Assembly: GCF_016899425.1 (NCBI RefSeq)
Contig: NZ_CP045995.1
Location: forward strand, 2,852,001-2,916,000
Length of the DNA: 64,000 nt
Direction of reading: 5' to 3'
Origin: Burkholderia sp. MS389
GTDB lineage: Bacteria > Pseudomonadota > Gammaproteobacteria > Burkholderiales > Burkholderiaceae
Below the pieces are notes generated by a model. The model searched no databases. It saw nothing but the letters and a program-made list of their open reading frames with translations, and was not told the origin of the DNA. Below are positions 16,719 to 25,590 of this stretch, piece after piece (the first letter of the stretch is position 1; the number at the start of each line of letters is the position of its first letter). The position numbers and the translations under genes are program-made.

Positions 16719-18251
16719 ATGTGCGGCATCGTAGGTGTTATCTCCCAATCCCCGGTCAATCAGCTGATCTATGACAGCCTGCTGCTGCTGCAGCATCGCG
16801 GTCAGGACGCGGCGGGCATCGCGACGGCGGACGGCAGCAATTTCCACATGTACAAGGCGAACGGCATGGTGCGCGACGTGTTCCGCACGCGCAACATGCG
16901 CAGCCTGCCCGGCACCTACGGCATCGGCCAGGTGCGCTATCCGACGGCCGGCTCGGCATCGAGCGAGGCCGAGGCGCAGCCGTTCTACGTGAACGCGCCG
17001 TTCGGGATCATCCTCGCGCACAACGGCAACCTGACGAACTGGATGCAACTGAAGGACGAGATGTTCCGGATCGACCGCCGGCACATCAACACCAATTCCG
17101 ACAGCGAAGTGCTGCTCAACGTGTTCGCGCACGAGCTGCAACTGTCGACCACGGGCCTCGAGCTCGATCCGGCGTCGGTGTTCAAGGCGGTCTCGGGCGT
17201 GCATCGCCGCCTCGAGGGCTCGTACGCGATCGTGTCGCTGATCGCCGGCTACGGCCTGCTCGCGTTCCGCGACCCGTTCGGCATCCGGCCGCTGTGCATC
17301 GGCAAGCTCGAAACCGAACACGGCACCGAATGGATGGTCGCGTCGGAGTCGGTAGCGGTCGAAGGCATCGGTTTCGAATTCGTGCGTGACCTGGAGCCGG
17401 GCGAAGCGGTTTTCATCGACAAGGCCGGCAACTTCCACAGCCAGCAGTGCGCGGAGAACCCGACGCTGAATCCGTGCATGTTCGAATACGTGTATCTGGC
17501 CCGTCCGGATTCGTGTCTCGACGGCGTGCCGGTCTACAACGTGCGCCTGCGCATGGGCGACTATCTCGCCGAGAAGATCAAGCGCGAACTGCCGAACGTG
17601 CCGATCGACGTCGTGATGCCGATTCCCGATTCGTCGCGCCCGGCGGCGATGCAGGTCGCCGCGAAGCTCGGCGTCGAGTATCGCGAGGGCTTCTTCAAGA
17701 ACCGCTACGTCGGCCGCACCTTCATCATGCCGGGGCAGGCCGTGCGCAAGAAGTCGGTGCGCCAGAAGCTCAACGCGATGAGCATCGAGTTCAAGGACAA
17801 GCATGTGCTGATCGTCGACGATTCGATCGTGCGCGGCACGACCTCGCACGAAATCGTGCAGATGGCGCGCGATGCGGGCGCGAAGTCGGTGATCTTCGCG
17901 TCGGCGGCGCCGCCCGTGAAGTTCCCGAACGTGTACGGCATCGACATGCCGACGCGCGGCGAGCTCGTCGCGCACGGCCGCACCGACGAGGAAGTCGCGA
18001 AGATCATCGGCGCCGATCATTTGATCTATCAGGACGTCGACGATCTGCGCCGCGCGGTGCGCGACATCAACCCGAAGCTCGAGAACTTCGAGGCGTCGTG
18101 CTTCGACGGCAACTACATCACCGGCGCCGTGACGCCCGAGTACCTCGATGCGATCGAGCGCGCGCGCCTCACGCCGGCGTCGCAGGCCGATCGCGACACG
18201 GCCGGCGACACCGAGCGTTCGCAGATGAACCTGCAACTGTCGGTCGAGTAA
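16719..18251 (+). CDS. purF: amidophosphoribosyltransferase
   Basis: A 510-residue enzyme for the first committed step of purine synthesis. The N-terminal glutaminase nucleophile is Cys2 (MCGIVGV, exposed after Met removal) and the C-terminal phosphoribosyltransferase carries the PRPP loop VLIVDDSIVRGTT (about residues 363-375). Preceded by cvpA at 51 bp. Confidence 0.98.
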   Translation: MCGIVGVISQSPVNQLIYDSLLLLQHRGQDAAGIATADGSNFHMYKANGMVRDVFRTRNMRSLPGTYGIGQVRYPTAGSASSEAEAQPFYVNAPFGIILAHNGNLTNWMQLKDEMFRIDRRHINTNSDSEVLLNVFAHELQLSTTGLELDPASVFKAVSGVHRRLEGSYAIVSLIAGYGLLAFRDPFGIRPLCIGKLETEHGTEWMVASESVAVEGIGFEFVRDLEPGEAVFIDKAGNFHSQQCAENPTLNPCMFEYVYLARPDSCLDGVPVYNVRLRMGDYLAEKIKRELPNVPIDVVMPIPDSSRPAAMQVAAKLGVEYREGFFKNRYVGRTFIMPGQAVRKKSVRQKLNAMSIEFKDKHVLIVDDSIVRGTTSHEIVQMARDAGAKSVIFASAAPPVKFPNVYGIDMPTRGELVAHGRTDEEVAKIIGADHLIYQDVDDLRRAVRDINPKLENFEASCFDGNYITGAVTPEYLDAIERARLTPASQADRDTAGDTERSQMNLQLSVE

Positions 18252-18293
18252 CGCCGGCGCACGCTTTTGTCGAGGCGTGATAGGATGTGGCCT

Positions 18294-18371
18294 TGCGTCG
18301 ATTTGATATCAGCTTGCGGACGCGGGGCAACTTCCCAAAACAGCTAAAGCGAAGGCCGGCGGCAGCCGGCC
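18294..18371 (+). promoter_or_regulatory. SAM-II-type riboswitch upstream of metZ
   Basis: The sequence carries the conserved SAM-II layout. Stem P1 is GCGTC/GACGC (18295-18299 with 18319-18323), enclosing GATTTG and GCTTGC. An A-rich linker follows (CCCAAAACA), then the pseudoknot strand GCTAAAG (18343-18349). A GGCCGGC/GCCGGCC hairpin (18354-18371) comes directly after. SAM-II aptamers bind S-adenosylmethionine and repress methionine genes; the next gene is metZ, which fits exactly. Identification is by recall of the family consensus; a covariance-model search would settle it. Confidence 0.83.
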
Positions 18372-18399
18372 CGAGTCGATCGCTGTCGTACCGCACCGA

Positions 18400-18437
18400 A
18401 GCCCGCTGATGCCGACGCATAGCGGGCTTTTTGTTTT
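18400..18437 (+). terminator. terminator between the SAM-II aptamer and metZ
   Basis: Stem AGCCCGCT/AGCGGGCT with a 13-nt loop and TTTTTGTTTTT. It lies downstream of the aptamer and 73 bp before metZ, so it is placed to act as the riboswitch expression platform as well as to stop read-through from purF. Confidence 0.85.
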
Positions 18438-18510
18438 TGGCCTCGGCTTTGACCGGGTCCGCGCCTCGTGCACGACCGTCGGCGCGGCCATCGAATACGG
18501 AAAACGGAAC

Positions 18511-19701
18511 ATGGACGACTCCCTCAACTTCGACACGCTTGCGGTGCGCGCGGGCACGCTGCGCAGCGACTTCAACGAGCATTCGGAAGCGCTGTTCCTC
18601 ACGTCGAGCTTCTGCTTCTCCAGCGCGGCCGACGCGGCCGAGCGCTTCGCGAATTCGGAAGACTACTTCACCTATTCGCGCTTCACGAACCCGACCGTCA
18701 CCATGTTCCAGGAGCGTCTCGCGGCGCTCGAGGGCGGCGAGGCCTGCATCGCGACGGCGTCGGGGATGGCCGCGATCATGTCGGTCGTGATGGCCGCGCT
18801 GCAGGCGGGCGACCATCTCGTCAGCTCGCGCAGCCTGTTCGGCTCGACGCTCGGGATGTTCTCGCAGATCTTCAGCAAGTTCGGGATCACGACGACCTTC
18901 GTCGACCCGACCGACCTGAACGCATGGCACGAAGCCGTGCGGCCGGAAACGAAGATGTTCTTCCTCGAGACGCCGTCGAACCCGCTGACCGAACTCGCGG
19001 ACATCGAGGCGATCGGCAAGATCGCGAAGGCCGCGAACGCGCTGTTCGTCGTCGACAACTGTTTCTGCAGCCCGGTGCTGCAGCAGCCGCTGAAGCTCGG
19101 CGCGGACGTCGTGATGCACTCGGCGACGAAATTCCTCGACGGGCAAGGCCGCGTGCTTGGCGGCGCGCTGGTCGGCTCGAAGGAATTCATCATGGGCAAG
19201 GTGTTCCCGTTCGTGCGCAGCGCGGGCCCGACGCTGTCGGCGTTCAACGCGTGGGTGCTGCTGAAAGGGATGGAGACGCTGTCGCTGCGCGTCGAGAAGC
19301 AATCGGCGAACGCGCTGGAGATCGCGCGCTGGCTCGATTCGCATCCGGCGGTCGCGCGCGTGTTCTATCCGGGCCTCGAATCGCATCCGCAGCATGAGCT
19401 CGCGAAGCGTCAGCAGAAGGCGGGCGGCGCGATCGTGTCGTTCGAACTGAAGGGCGACACGCCCGAGCAGCAGCGCGCGAACGCATGGCGCGTGATCGAC
19501 GGCACGAAGCTGGTGTCGATCACCGGCAACCTCGGCGACACGCGCACGACGATCACGCATCCGGCCACCACGACGCACGGCCGCATCACGCCGGAAGCGC
19601 GTGCGGCAGCGGGGATCACCGAAGGGCTGATCCGCCTGGCGGTCGGCCTCGAGCATGCGGGCGACGTTCGCAACGATCTGGCGCGCGGCCTGGACGGCTG
19701 A
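18511..19701 (+). CDS. metZ: O-succinylhomoserine sulfhydrylase
   Basis: A 396-residue PLP enzyme of the Cys/Met metabolism family that makes homocysteine directly from sulfide. The PLP lysine is in HSATKFLDGQGR, with the family segments SGMAAI and FFLETPSNP upstream of it. The ATG at 18511 has GGAAAACGGAAC before it; an earlier in-frame ATG lies inside the terminator hairpin and is unlikely. Preceded by a SAM-II-type riboswitch, so probably repressed when S-adenosylmethionine is plentiful. Confidence 0.96.
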   Translation: MDDSLNFDTLAVRAGTLRSDFNEHSEALFLTSSFCFSSAADAAERFANSEDYFTYSRFTNPTVTMFQERLAALEGGEACIATASGMAAIMSVVMAALQAGDHLVSSRSLFGSTLGMFSQIFSKFGITTTFVDPTDLNAWHEAVRPETKMFFLETPSNPLTELADIEAIGKIAKAANALFVVDNCFCSPVLQQPLKLGADVVMHSATKFLDGQGRVLGGALVGSKEFIMGKVFPFVRSAGPTLSAFNAWVLLKGMETLSLRVEKQSANALEIARWLDSHPAVARVFYPGLESHPQHELAKRQQKAGGAIVSFELKGDTPEQQRANAWRVIDGTKLVSITGNLGDTRTTITHPATTTHGRITPEARAAAGITEGLIRLAVGLEHAGDVRNDLARGLDG

Positions 19702-19741
19702 GGCTGAGCGATACAGCCCGTTTGTGCTCGGCATCAATGAA

Positions 19742-19769
19742 ACGGGCCGCTCGAGAGAGCGGCCCGTTG
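19742..19769. terminator. bidirectional terminator between metZ and bceM
   Basis: An 11-bp perfect stem ACGGGCCGCTC/GAGCGGCCCGT with a 4-nt loop between two convergent genes. Only short T runs flank it. Confidence 0.65.
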
Positions 19770-19810
19770 TCGTTGCGGCGCATGCCGTCGCGCGCGTGTC
19801 GTGCCGCCGT

Positions 19811-20776
19811 TCAGCCGGCGGCGTGCGCGGACGGTGCGGCACGCATCGCGTCCACCATCCAGCGCAGCGTTTCGTCGAGCGGCGTGACCGGCAATTCGCC
19901 CACCGCGCGCCGCAGCTTGTCGCGCGACCCGCTCAGGCTTTTCACTTCGTTGTGCCGCACGAAGCGCGGATCGATCGTCACGTCGATCACGTAGCCGGCG
20001 ATCCGCGACAGCATCGCCAGCACTTCCTTCAGCGAATACGCGCGTTCCGAGCACACGTTGAACGTCTCGCCGGCCGGCGCGGCTTCGACCAGCTTCAGAT
20101 AGGCGGCCGTCACGTCGCGCACGTCGGAGAAATCGCGGCTCACGTCGAGGTTGCCGAGCGAGATCCGCGGCGCGTTGCTCGCATAGTGCGCGACGAGCTT
20201 CGGCAGCAGATACGCATCGCTCTGGCCGACACCCGTGTAGTTGAACGGCCGCGCGATCACGATCGGCAGCCGGTCGGCCCAGAGCTTCGCCGCATATTCC
20301 ATCGCGAGCTTGCTGATCGCGTAGTCGTTCGCCGGGGCAGGCGCGACGGTTTCGTCGAGCACGCCGGGCGTCGAGTTGCCGTAGATGTTCGCGCTGCTGG
20401 CCAGCAGCACGGCCGACGGACGGCGGTCGAGGCCGGCGAGCGCCGCCAGCAGGTTGCGCGTGCCGACGATGTTGACCGCGTAGGTCGGCGACGGCTCGTC
20501 GTCGGCGACATGGGCACGCGCGGCGAGATGCACGACCGCGTCGGGTCGCGCGTCGGCCGCGGCCGCGCGCATCGCATCCGCGTCGAGCAGGTCGACGGGC
20601 AGCAGCGTGCACTGTGCGAACGCCGGATCGGCGGGGCGCGGCGTACCGGGCGCGACCGTGCCCCAGACGTCATAGCCGGCCGCCTGCAGGCGTTCGGCCA
20701 TGTAGCGACCGGTGAAGCCCGTCAGGCCCGTGACGAACGCACGGCGCGACGGACGCCCGGTTTCAGAACGTGTCAT
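19811..20776 (-). CDS. bceM: GDP-4-keto-6-deoxy-D-mannose reductase
   Basis: A 321-residue NAD(P)-binding short-chain epimerase-type enzyme (Rmd family) that reduces the Gmd product to GDP-D-rhamnose. The GLTGFTGRY loop (about residues 17-25) binds the dinucleotide; SSANIYG supplies the active-site Ser, and the catalytic pair is YxxxK in NDYAISK. It overlaps the upstream gmd gene by 14 bp. The nine-gene order from here to 34059 matches what I know of the cepacian bce-II cluster, in which this position is bceM. Confidence 0.92.
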   Translation of the reverse strand: MTRSETGRPSRRAFVTGLTGFTGRYMAERLQAAGYDVWGTVAPGTPRPADPAFAQCTLLPVDLLDADAMRAAAADARPDAVVHLAARAHVADDEPSPTYAVNIVGTRNLLAALAGLDRRPSAVLLASSANIYGNSTPGVLDETVAPAPANDYAISKLAMEYAAKLWADRLPIVIARPFNYTGVGQSDAYLLPKLVAHYASNAPRISLGNLDVSRDFSDVRDVTAAYLKLVEAAPAGETFNVCSERAYSLKEVLAMLSRIAGYVIDVTIDPRFVRHNEVKSLSGSRDKLRRAVGELPVTPLDETLRWMVDAMRAAPSAHAAG

Positions 20777-21809
20777 GGTGTTGGTTCCGCGTCAAATCCG
20801 CTTCGACCATCATCTGACATAGTTGTTCGAGCGTCGTCTTGGGCGCCCAGCCCAGTTTGCTTTTCGCCTTGTCCGCGCAGCCGATCAGCAGGTCGACTTC
20901 GGCAGGGCGGTAGAACTTCGGGTTCACTTCGACGAGCACGTTGCCGGTCGATGCGTCGAGGCCGCGTTCCTGCTCGCCCTTGCCGGTCCATTCGAGCTGG
21001 TAGCCGGCCGCCGCGAACGCCATCCGCACGAAGTCGCGCACGGTTTCGGTGCGGTTGGTCGCCAGCACGTAGGTGTCGGGTTCGTCGGCCTGCAGCATCC
21101 GCCACATGCCTTCGACGTATTCGAGTGCGAAGCCCCAGTCGCGCTTCGCGTCGAGATTGCCGAGCTCGAGCTTGGTCGCCTTGCCCAGCTTGATCTTCGC
21201 GATCGTGTCGGTGATCTTGCGCGTAACGAATTCGCGGCCGCGCAGCGGCGATTCGTGGTTGAACAGGATGCCGCTGCTGCCGAACAGGCCATACGATTCG
21301 CGGTAGTTCACGGTCATCCAGTGCGCGTACAGCTTCGCGACGCCGTACGGGCTGCGCGGATAGAACGCGGTGGTTTCCGTTTGCGGGATCGCCTGCACCT
21401 TGCCGAACATCTCTGACGTCGACGCCTGGTAGAAGCGCGTCTTCGGGCTCACGACGCGAATCGCCTCGAGCAGGTTCAGCGGGCCGATGCCGGTCACTTC
21501 GGCGGTCGTCGCCGGCTGGTCGAACGACACGCCGACGAAGCTTTGCGCGGCCAGGTTGTACAGCTCGTCCGGCTGCGTGCGTTCGAGCAGGCGCAGGCTG
21601 GAGCCCGCGTCGGTCAGATCGTGTTCGACGAGCGTCAGGTTCGGGTGCGTGTCGACACCCAGCTCGGCGATGCGCCAGAAATTCACCGAGCTGGTGCGGC
21701 GGTAGGTGCCGGTGACCTCGTAGCCCTTGTCGAGCAGCAGTTTGGTCAGGTACGCACCGTCTTGCCCCGAAATCCCGGTGATGATGGCCTTTTTACGCGT
21801 TTGGCTCAT
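20763..21809 (-). CDS. bceN: GDP-mannose 4,6-dehydratase
   Basis: A 348-residue Gmd. It has the cofactor loop GISGQDGAYL near the N-terminus, the active site TSEMFG and YxxxK (SPYGVAK), and the Gmd-specific TGTYRRTSS and NFNHESPLRG-like region (LFNHESPLRG). It converts GDP-D-mannose to the 4-keto-6-deoxy sugar, the precursor of the D-rhamnose found in cepacian. The start MSQTRKKA was chosen because the preceding 200-plus codons in frame are antisense to the acyltransferase gene. Confidence 0.96.
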   Translation of the reverse strand: MSQTRKKAIITGISGQDGAYLTKLLLDKGYEVTGTYRRTSSVNFWRIAELGVDTHPNLTLVEHDLTDAGSSLRLLERTQPDELYNLAAQSFVGVSFDQPATTAEVTGIGPLNLLEAIRVVSPKTRFYQASTSEMFGKVQAIPQTETTAFYPRSPYGVAKLYAHWMTVNYRESYGLFGSSGILFNHESPLRGREFVTRKITDTIAKIKLGKATKLELGNLDAKRDWGFALEYVEGMWRMLQADEPDTYVLATNRTETVRDFVRMAFAAAGYQLEWTGKGEQERGLDASTGNVLVEVNPKFYRPAEVDLLIGCADKAKSKLGWAPKTTLEQLCQMMVEADLTRNQHHDTF

Positions 21810-21844
21810 GGCGTTGTCCTGGTAGAAGCAATGGATGATGAAAG

Positions 21845-22909
21845 TCAGGCGGTCGTGCCGGCGGCGGCCGGCACCGCGCGGCGCGCAGGCCCGCGCGTCA
21901 GGCGCCGTTCGAAGCCGTACCAGCTCAGGGTCGCGTACGCGAGCGTGATCGCCAGCGCGAGCGCGGCCGTGACGAAGCGGTTCAGGTGCAGCGGCCACAG
22001 CGCGTACAGCACGCTCAGGTGGATCAGGTAGACGGTGTAGCTGACGGTGCCGACGTAGACGAGCATCGGGTTCGTCAGCACGCGCTGCACGAGGCCGCGG
22101 CCGCGCAGTGCGATCACGACGATCGACGTGCACAGCAGCAGCGAGATGCTGTAGAGCGCCGCGTTCGACAGCGGCGTGTTCGCGGCGCGAAAGCGCGGGA
22201 ACGACAGGTGCAGCCAGCCGAGGATCGCGAGCGACACGAGCGCGCCGACGATCGCGAGCGGATAGAACGGCTCCAGCGCGCGCCGGTCGCGGCGCAGCAC
22301 GATCGCGAGCAACGCGCCTGCCGCGAGCAGGTCCATCCGGAACGGCGTCAGGTAGTAGATCGGCCAGAACGAATCGAACCACGGCGTCGCGATCGCGCGC
22401 AGCACCGGCGCCGCGACGATCAGCGCGGCGGCGACCCACAGCAGCGCGCGCTCCGAGCACCACAGCACGACGAACGGCCAGAAGATGTAGAACTGCTCCT
22501 CGACCGCGAGCGACCACAGCACGTTCAGGCTGTCATGGCCGATGCTGCCGAGCGACAGCCCGATATTGGTCGAGAAGAACGCGAACCACGGCCAGTGCGG
22601 CAGCCAGCTCGCGCCGAACAGCAGCGTCGACACCACCAGCAGCAGCACGTACGGCGGCAGGATGCGGCGTACGCGGCGCGCGTAGAAGTGGCTGAAGTAC
22701 GACTGCCCGCGCGCCTTGCGATCGAGCAGGATGCCGGTGATCAGCAGGCCGCTCAGCACGAAGAACAGGTCGACGCCCATCCACAGCGGCGCCTTCAGCG
22801 CGTGTTGCAGGAAGACGGCGCCCACCGCGATCGCGCGCAGCCCGTCGAGCTGCACGATGCGGCCGTGTTGCGGCGGGGCGAGGTCGGCGGGGCGCGACAG
22901 GGCCGTCAT
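21845..22909 (-). CDS. bceO: membrane acyltransferase (acyltransferase family 3)
   Basis: A 354-residue integral membrane protein with about ten hydrophobic helices. It shows the family-3 signatures: QLDGLRAIAV near the N-terminus, LFFVLSGLLITGILLDR, and the basic RRVRRILPPY. Such proteins O-acetylate sugars of exopolysaccharides. It lies 35 bp upstream of gmd in the same direction, so bceO-bceN-bceM is likely one operon. Symbol assigned by cluster order. Confidence 0.9.
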   Translation of the reverse strand: MTALSRPADLAPPQHGRIVQLDGLRAIAVGAVFLQHALKAPLWMGVDLFFVLSGLLITGILLDRKARGQSYFSHFYARRVRRILPPYVLLLVVSTLLFGASWLPHWPWFAFFSTNIGLSLGSIGHDSLNVLWSLAVEEQFYIFWPFVVLWCSERALLWVAAALIVAAPVLRAIATPWFDSFWPIYYLTPFRMDLLAAGALLAIVLRRDRRALEPFYPLAIVGALVSLAILGWLHLSFPRFRAANTPLSNAALYSISLLLCTSIVVIALRGRGLVQRVLTNPMLVYVGTVSYTVYLIHLSVLYALWPLHLNRFVTAALALAITLAYATLSWYGFERRLTRGPARRAVPAAAGTTA

Positions 22910-23354
22910 CGCGCGGCTCCTTCACGACCCGCATCCGATGCGTGTACGTATTGCATGCCTTTAAATGGAATATGGAATCGCAATCGATTCTAGGGAAAAG
23001 AAATCGGTAAAAAAACGCGCGCCATTTATCTGACGACAACCAGGCCAATACCGATTATTACGATCGCGCGATGAAAGGTTGGCTCGCGGACGGGCGCGCC
23101 GGGCGGCGCGGAGCGGAATTTTCTACGTGGTGACGCGGAAAGAGCGGTCGTTATTGCCGTTTTCCGTGGTCATTTACTCGCTGTTCCGGTTCGATATTTC
23201 AGGCAGAAACATCCCCAAATATTTCCAAATTTCTTGTGATTATTTTTGCTTGTAACCTGCATCGCGACGTTTGAAACCCATTTAGCGACAGCGCGCCGCC
23301 GCGGGCGATCCGAGGCGGCGCCGGTCGCTGTTGCATCGAGTCTGGAGAAGCGCA
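22910..23354. other. divergent promoter region of bceO and bceP
   Basis: 445 bp, AT-rich (especially 22965-23050 and 23195-23265), between divergent operons. It contains a small inverted repeat GAATCG-CAAT-CGATTC (22975-22990) near the bceO start. No coding frame is convincing. Promoters for both arms of the polysaccharide cluster should lie here. Confidence 0.6.
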
Positions 23355-25571
23355 TTGCGACGTCTGATTCTGGTTGGCATGACGGTATGCGCGGCACTGC
23401 TGACGAGCGCCGTGCCGGCCGAAACGGTGTTGCCCGCGACGACGTCGTGGATCGGCAACACGTTCGGCTATGGCGACGGCACGTGGACGCAGATCGATAT
23501 TCGCGCGATCGCGGTGACGCCGGAGGGCAAGGTGTATACGAATGCGCCGTGGGACGAGAGCGGCGCCGAGGCGAGCGTCTACCAGGACGGGAAGATGCTC
23601 GGCTTCGCGGGCGGCACGCACGGCTGGGGCAACCTCGGCGGCAGCGCGATCGCGGTGAACAGCAAGTACGCGTATGTCGCGATCGGCGTCGGCAACGAGC
23701 GCGGCCATCTGCAGTCGCCCGGCATCTGGCCGGACAAGGGCAAGCAATGGTTCGGCATCTCGCGGCGCACGATCGGCGACATGAAGCAGCCCGCGCCGTT
23801 TCGCGCGGCGCCGCAGGTCGCGCCGGGCGGGCGCGCCGATACCGGCCGCGCGCGGATGGCCGCGAGCTTCATGATGATGAACGAGGTGTCGGCGCCCGCG
23901 CGCTCGGAAGTCGGTGAGGCGAAGGCGGAAGTGGGCGGCCTCGCGGCTGACGACAAGACGCTGTTCGCGACCAATCCGTCGCGCGACGTGGTGGATGTCT
24001 ACGACGCGGAAACGATGCAGCAGAAGGGCACGTGGAGCGCGCACGAGCCGGGCCGCATCGCGTTGGCGGGCGACGGCACGCTGTGGCTGCTGACCGATAC
24101 GCTCGGCGGCCCCGCGCATCTCGTGCACGTGCGGGCCGACGGCCGCAAGCTCGACGACGCGCCGGCGCTGCCGGAAGGCACCGACGCGGTGGACGTGGCG
24201 GTCGACGCGAAAGGGCGCGTGCTCGTCGCGGACAACGGGCCGCGCCAGCAGATCCTGATCTTCTCGAAAGGCGGCAAGGGCTATGCGCCGTCGGGCACGC
24301 TCGGCGAGCGCGGCGGCATCTTCGCGGGCCCGGTGCCGGGCCGGCCGGGGCCGCAGCGCTTCAACGGGCTGACGGGCGTCGGCGTCGACCGCGCGGGCAA
24401 CCTCTATGTGTCGATGAACGGGATCGGGCCGCGCCACGAGACGATCGGCGCGGGGCTCGGCGCGGTGCTGGAAAGCTACACGCCGGACGGCAAGCTGCGC
24501 TGGCAGGTGCAGGGGCTGCTGTTCGTCGACGGCGCGTGGCTGGACCCTGCGCGGCCGAACAGCGTGTACACGGGCAACAAGCGCTTCGAGCTCGACCTGT
24601 CGAAGCCGCCGGGCCAGGACTGGAAATACGTCGGCTTCCTGTCGAACCGCTTCAAGTATCCGGACGACCCGGTGTTCCACACCGACCAGTATCCGGGCAT
24701 GCCGATCGCGCGGCGCGTCGACGGCCGCACGTTCCTGTACCTGACCGACATGTACGCCGATCACCTGAAGATCTACCGCTTCGACGCGAAGCGCGACGGC
24801 GAGGTCGCGATTCCGTCGGGCCTGATCGCGGGGCGCGCGCGGCCGGTCGACAAGGTGCCGAACAAGCCGCCGGGCGGCGACTGGCTATGGCGCGACGCGA
24901 ACGGCAACGGCCGGATCGATGCCGACGAGTCCGAGATCAACACGACGGGCAAGGCAAAGGCGGGCGGCTGGGGCTGGTGGGTCGACACGAAGGGCGACAT
25001 CTGGCGCACGAGCGACGTGCGAGGGATTCATCGCTTCGGCTATGGCGGCGTCGACAAGGCCGGCAACCCGATCTATTCGTACGACAAGGTCACGACCTAC
25101 CCGATGCCGCAGCCGTTCACGCAACTGCGCCGCGCGATCTACGAACCGCAGACGGACACGCTGTACGTGACGGGCTACACGGCCGACGCGCCGCCGCAGC
25201 CCGGCATCAACAAGGAAGTCGGCCGCGTGCTGGTGCGTTTCGACAAATGGTCGAGCGGCTCGCCAGTGGTGCGCTATCAGGTCGCGCTGCCGTGGCAGCT
25301 CGACGCGAAGCCGATCCTCGACCTGATCGGGATCACGGTCGAGGGCCGCTACCTCTTCACCGTGGAGCCGGTCGGCAAGATCCACGTGTACGACAAGGAA
25401 ACCGGCAAGGAAGTCGGCGTGATGAGCCCGGGCGCCGAGGTCGGCAAGGCGTCGGGCTGGGTCGACGTGCCGTTCGGCATCAGCGCGTTCCGGCGCGAGA
25501 ACGGCGAGTACCTGGTGTTCGTCGAGGAAGACGCGCGCGGCAAGGTGCTCATGTACCGCTGGAAACCGTAA
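23355..25571 (+). CDS. bceP: secreted beta-propeller (NHL/SMP-30-like) protein of the EPS cluster
   Basis: A 738-residue protein with a signal peptide (LILVGMTVCAALLTS, cleavage near AVPA-ET). The body has repeated short blocks typical of propeller blades (for example GLTGVGVDRAGNLYVSMNG and VDVAVDAKGRVLVADNG). A canonical EF-hand-type calcium loop, DANGNGRIDADE, lies at about residues 514-525. TTG at 23355 was chosen because GGAGAAG lies 4 bp before it; a TTG at 23331 or an ATG at 23379 are alternatives. It lies before the flippase gene with a 19-bp gap, so it probably acts in polymer export or modification in the periplasm. No enzyme motif was recognised. Confidence 0.8.
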   Translation: MRRLILVGMTVCAALLTSAVPAETVLPATTSWIGNTFGYGDGTWTQIDIRAIAVTPEGKVYTNAPWDESGAEASVYQDGKMLGFAGGTHGWGNLGGSAIAVNSKYAYVAIGVGNERGHLQSPGIWPDKGKQWFGISRRTIGDMKQPAPFRAAPQVAPGGRADTGRARMAASFMMMNEVSAPARSEVGEAKAEVGGLAADDKTLFATNPSRDVVDVYDAETMQQKGTWSAHEPGRIALAGDGTLWLLTDTLGGPAHLVHVRADGRKLDDAPALPEGTDAVDVAVDAKGRVLVADNGPRQQILIFSKGGKGYAPSGTLGERGGIFAGPVPGRPGPQRFNGLTGVGVDRAGNLYVSMNGIGPRHETIGAGLGAVLESYTPDGKLRWQVQGLLFVDGAWLDPARPNSVYTGNKRFELDLSKPPGQDWKYVGFLSNRFKYPDDPVFHTDQYPGMPIARRVDGRTFLYLTDMYADHLKIYRFDAKRDGEVAIPSGLIAGRARPVDKVPNKPPGGDWLWRDANGNGRIDADESEINTTGKAKAGGWGWWVDTKGDIWRTSDVRGIHRFGYGGVDKAGNPIYSYDKVTTYPMPQPFTQLRRAIYEPQTDTLYVTGYTADAPPQPGINKEVGRVLVRFDKWSSGSPVVRYQVALPWQLDAKPILDLIGITVEGRYLFTVEPVGKIHVYDKETGKEVGVMSPGAEVGKASGWVDVPFGISAFRRENGEYLVFVEEDARGKVLMYRWKP

Positions 25572-25590
25572 CGGGCCCCTGGGCTAAAGC

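Noticed and set aside
20763..22517. 584-codon version of gmd extending over the acyltransferase gene
   Set aside because: The additional N-terminal part is an alternative frame of bceO; the Gmd fold begins at MSQTRKKA.
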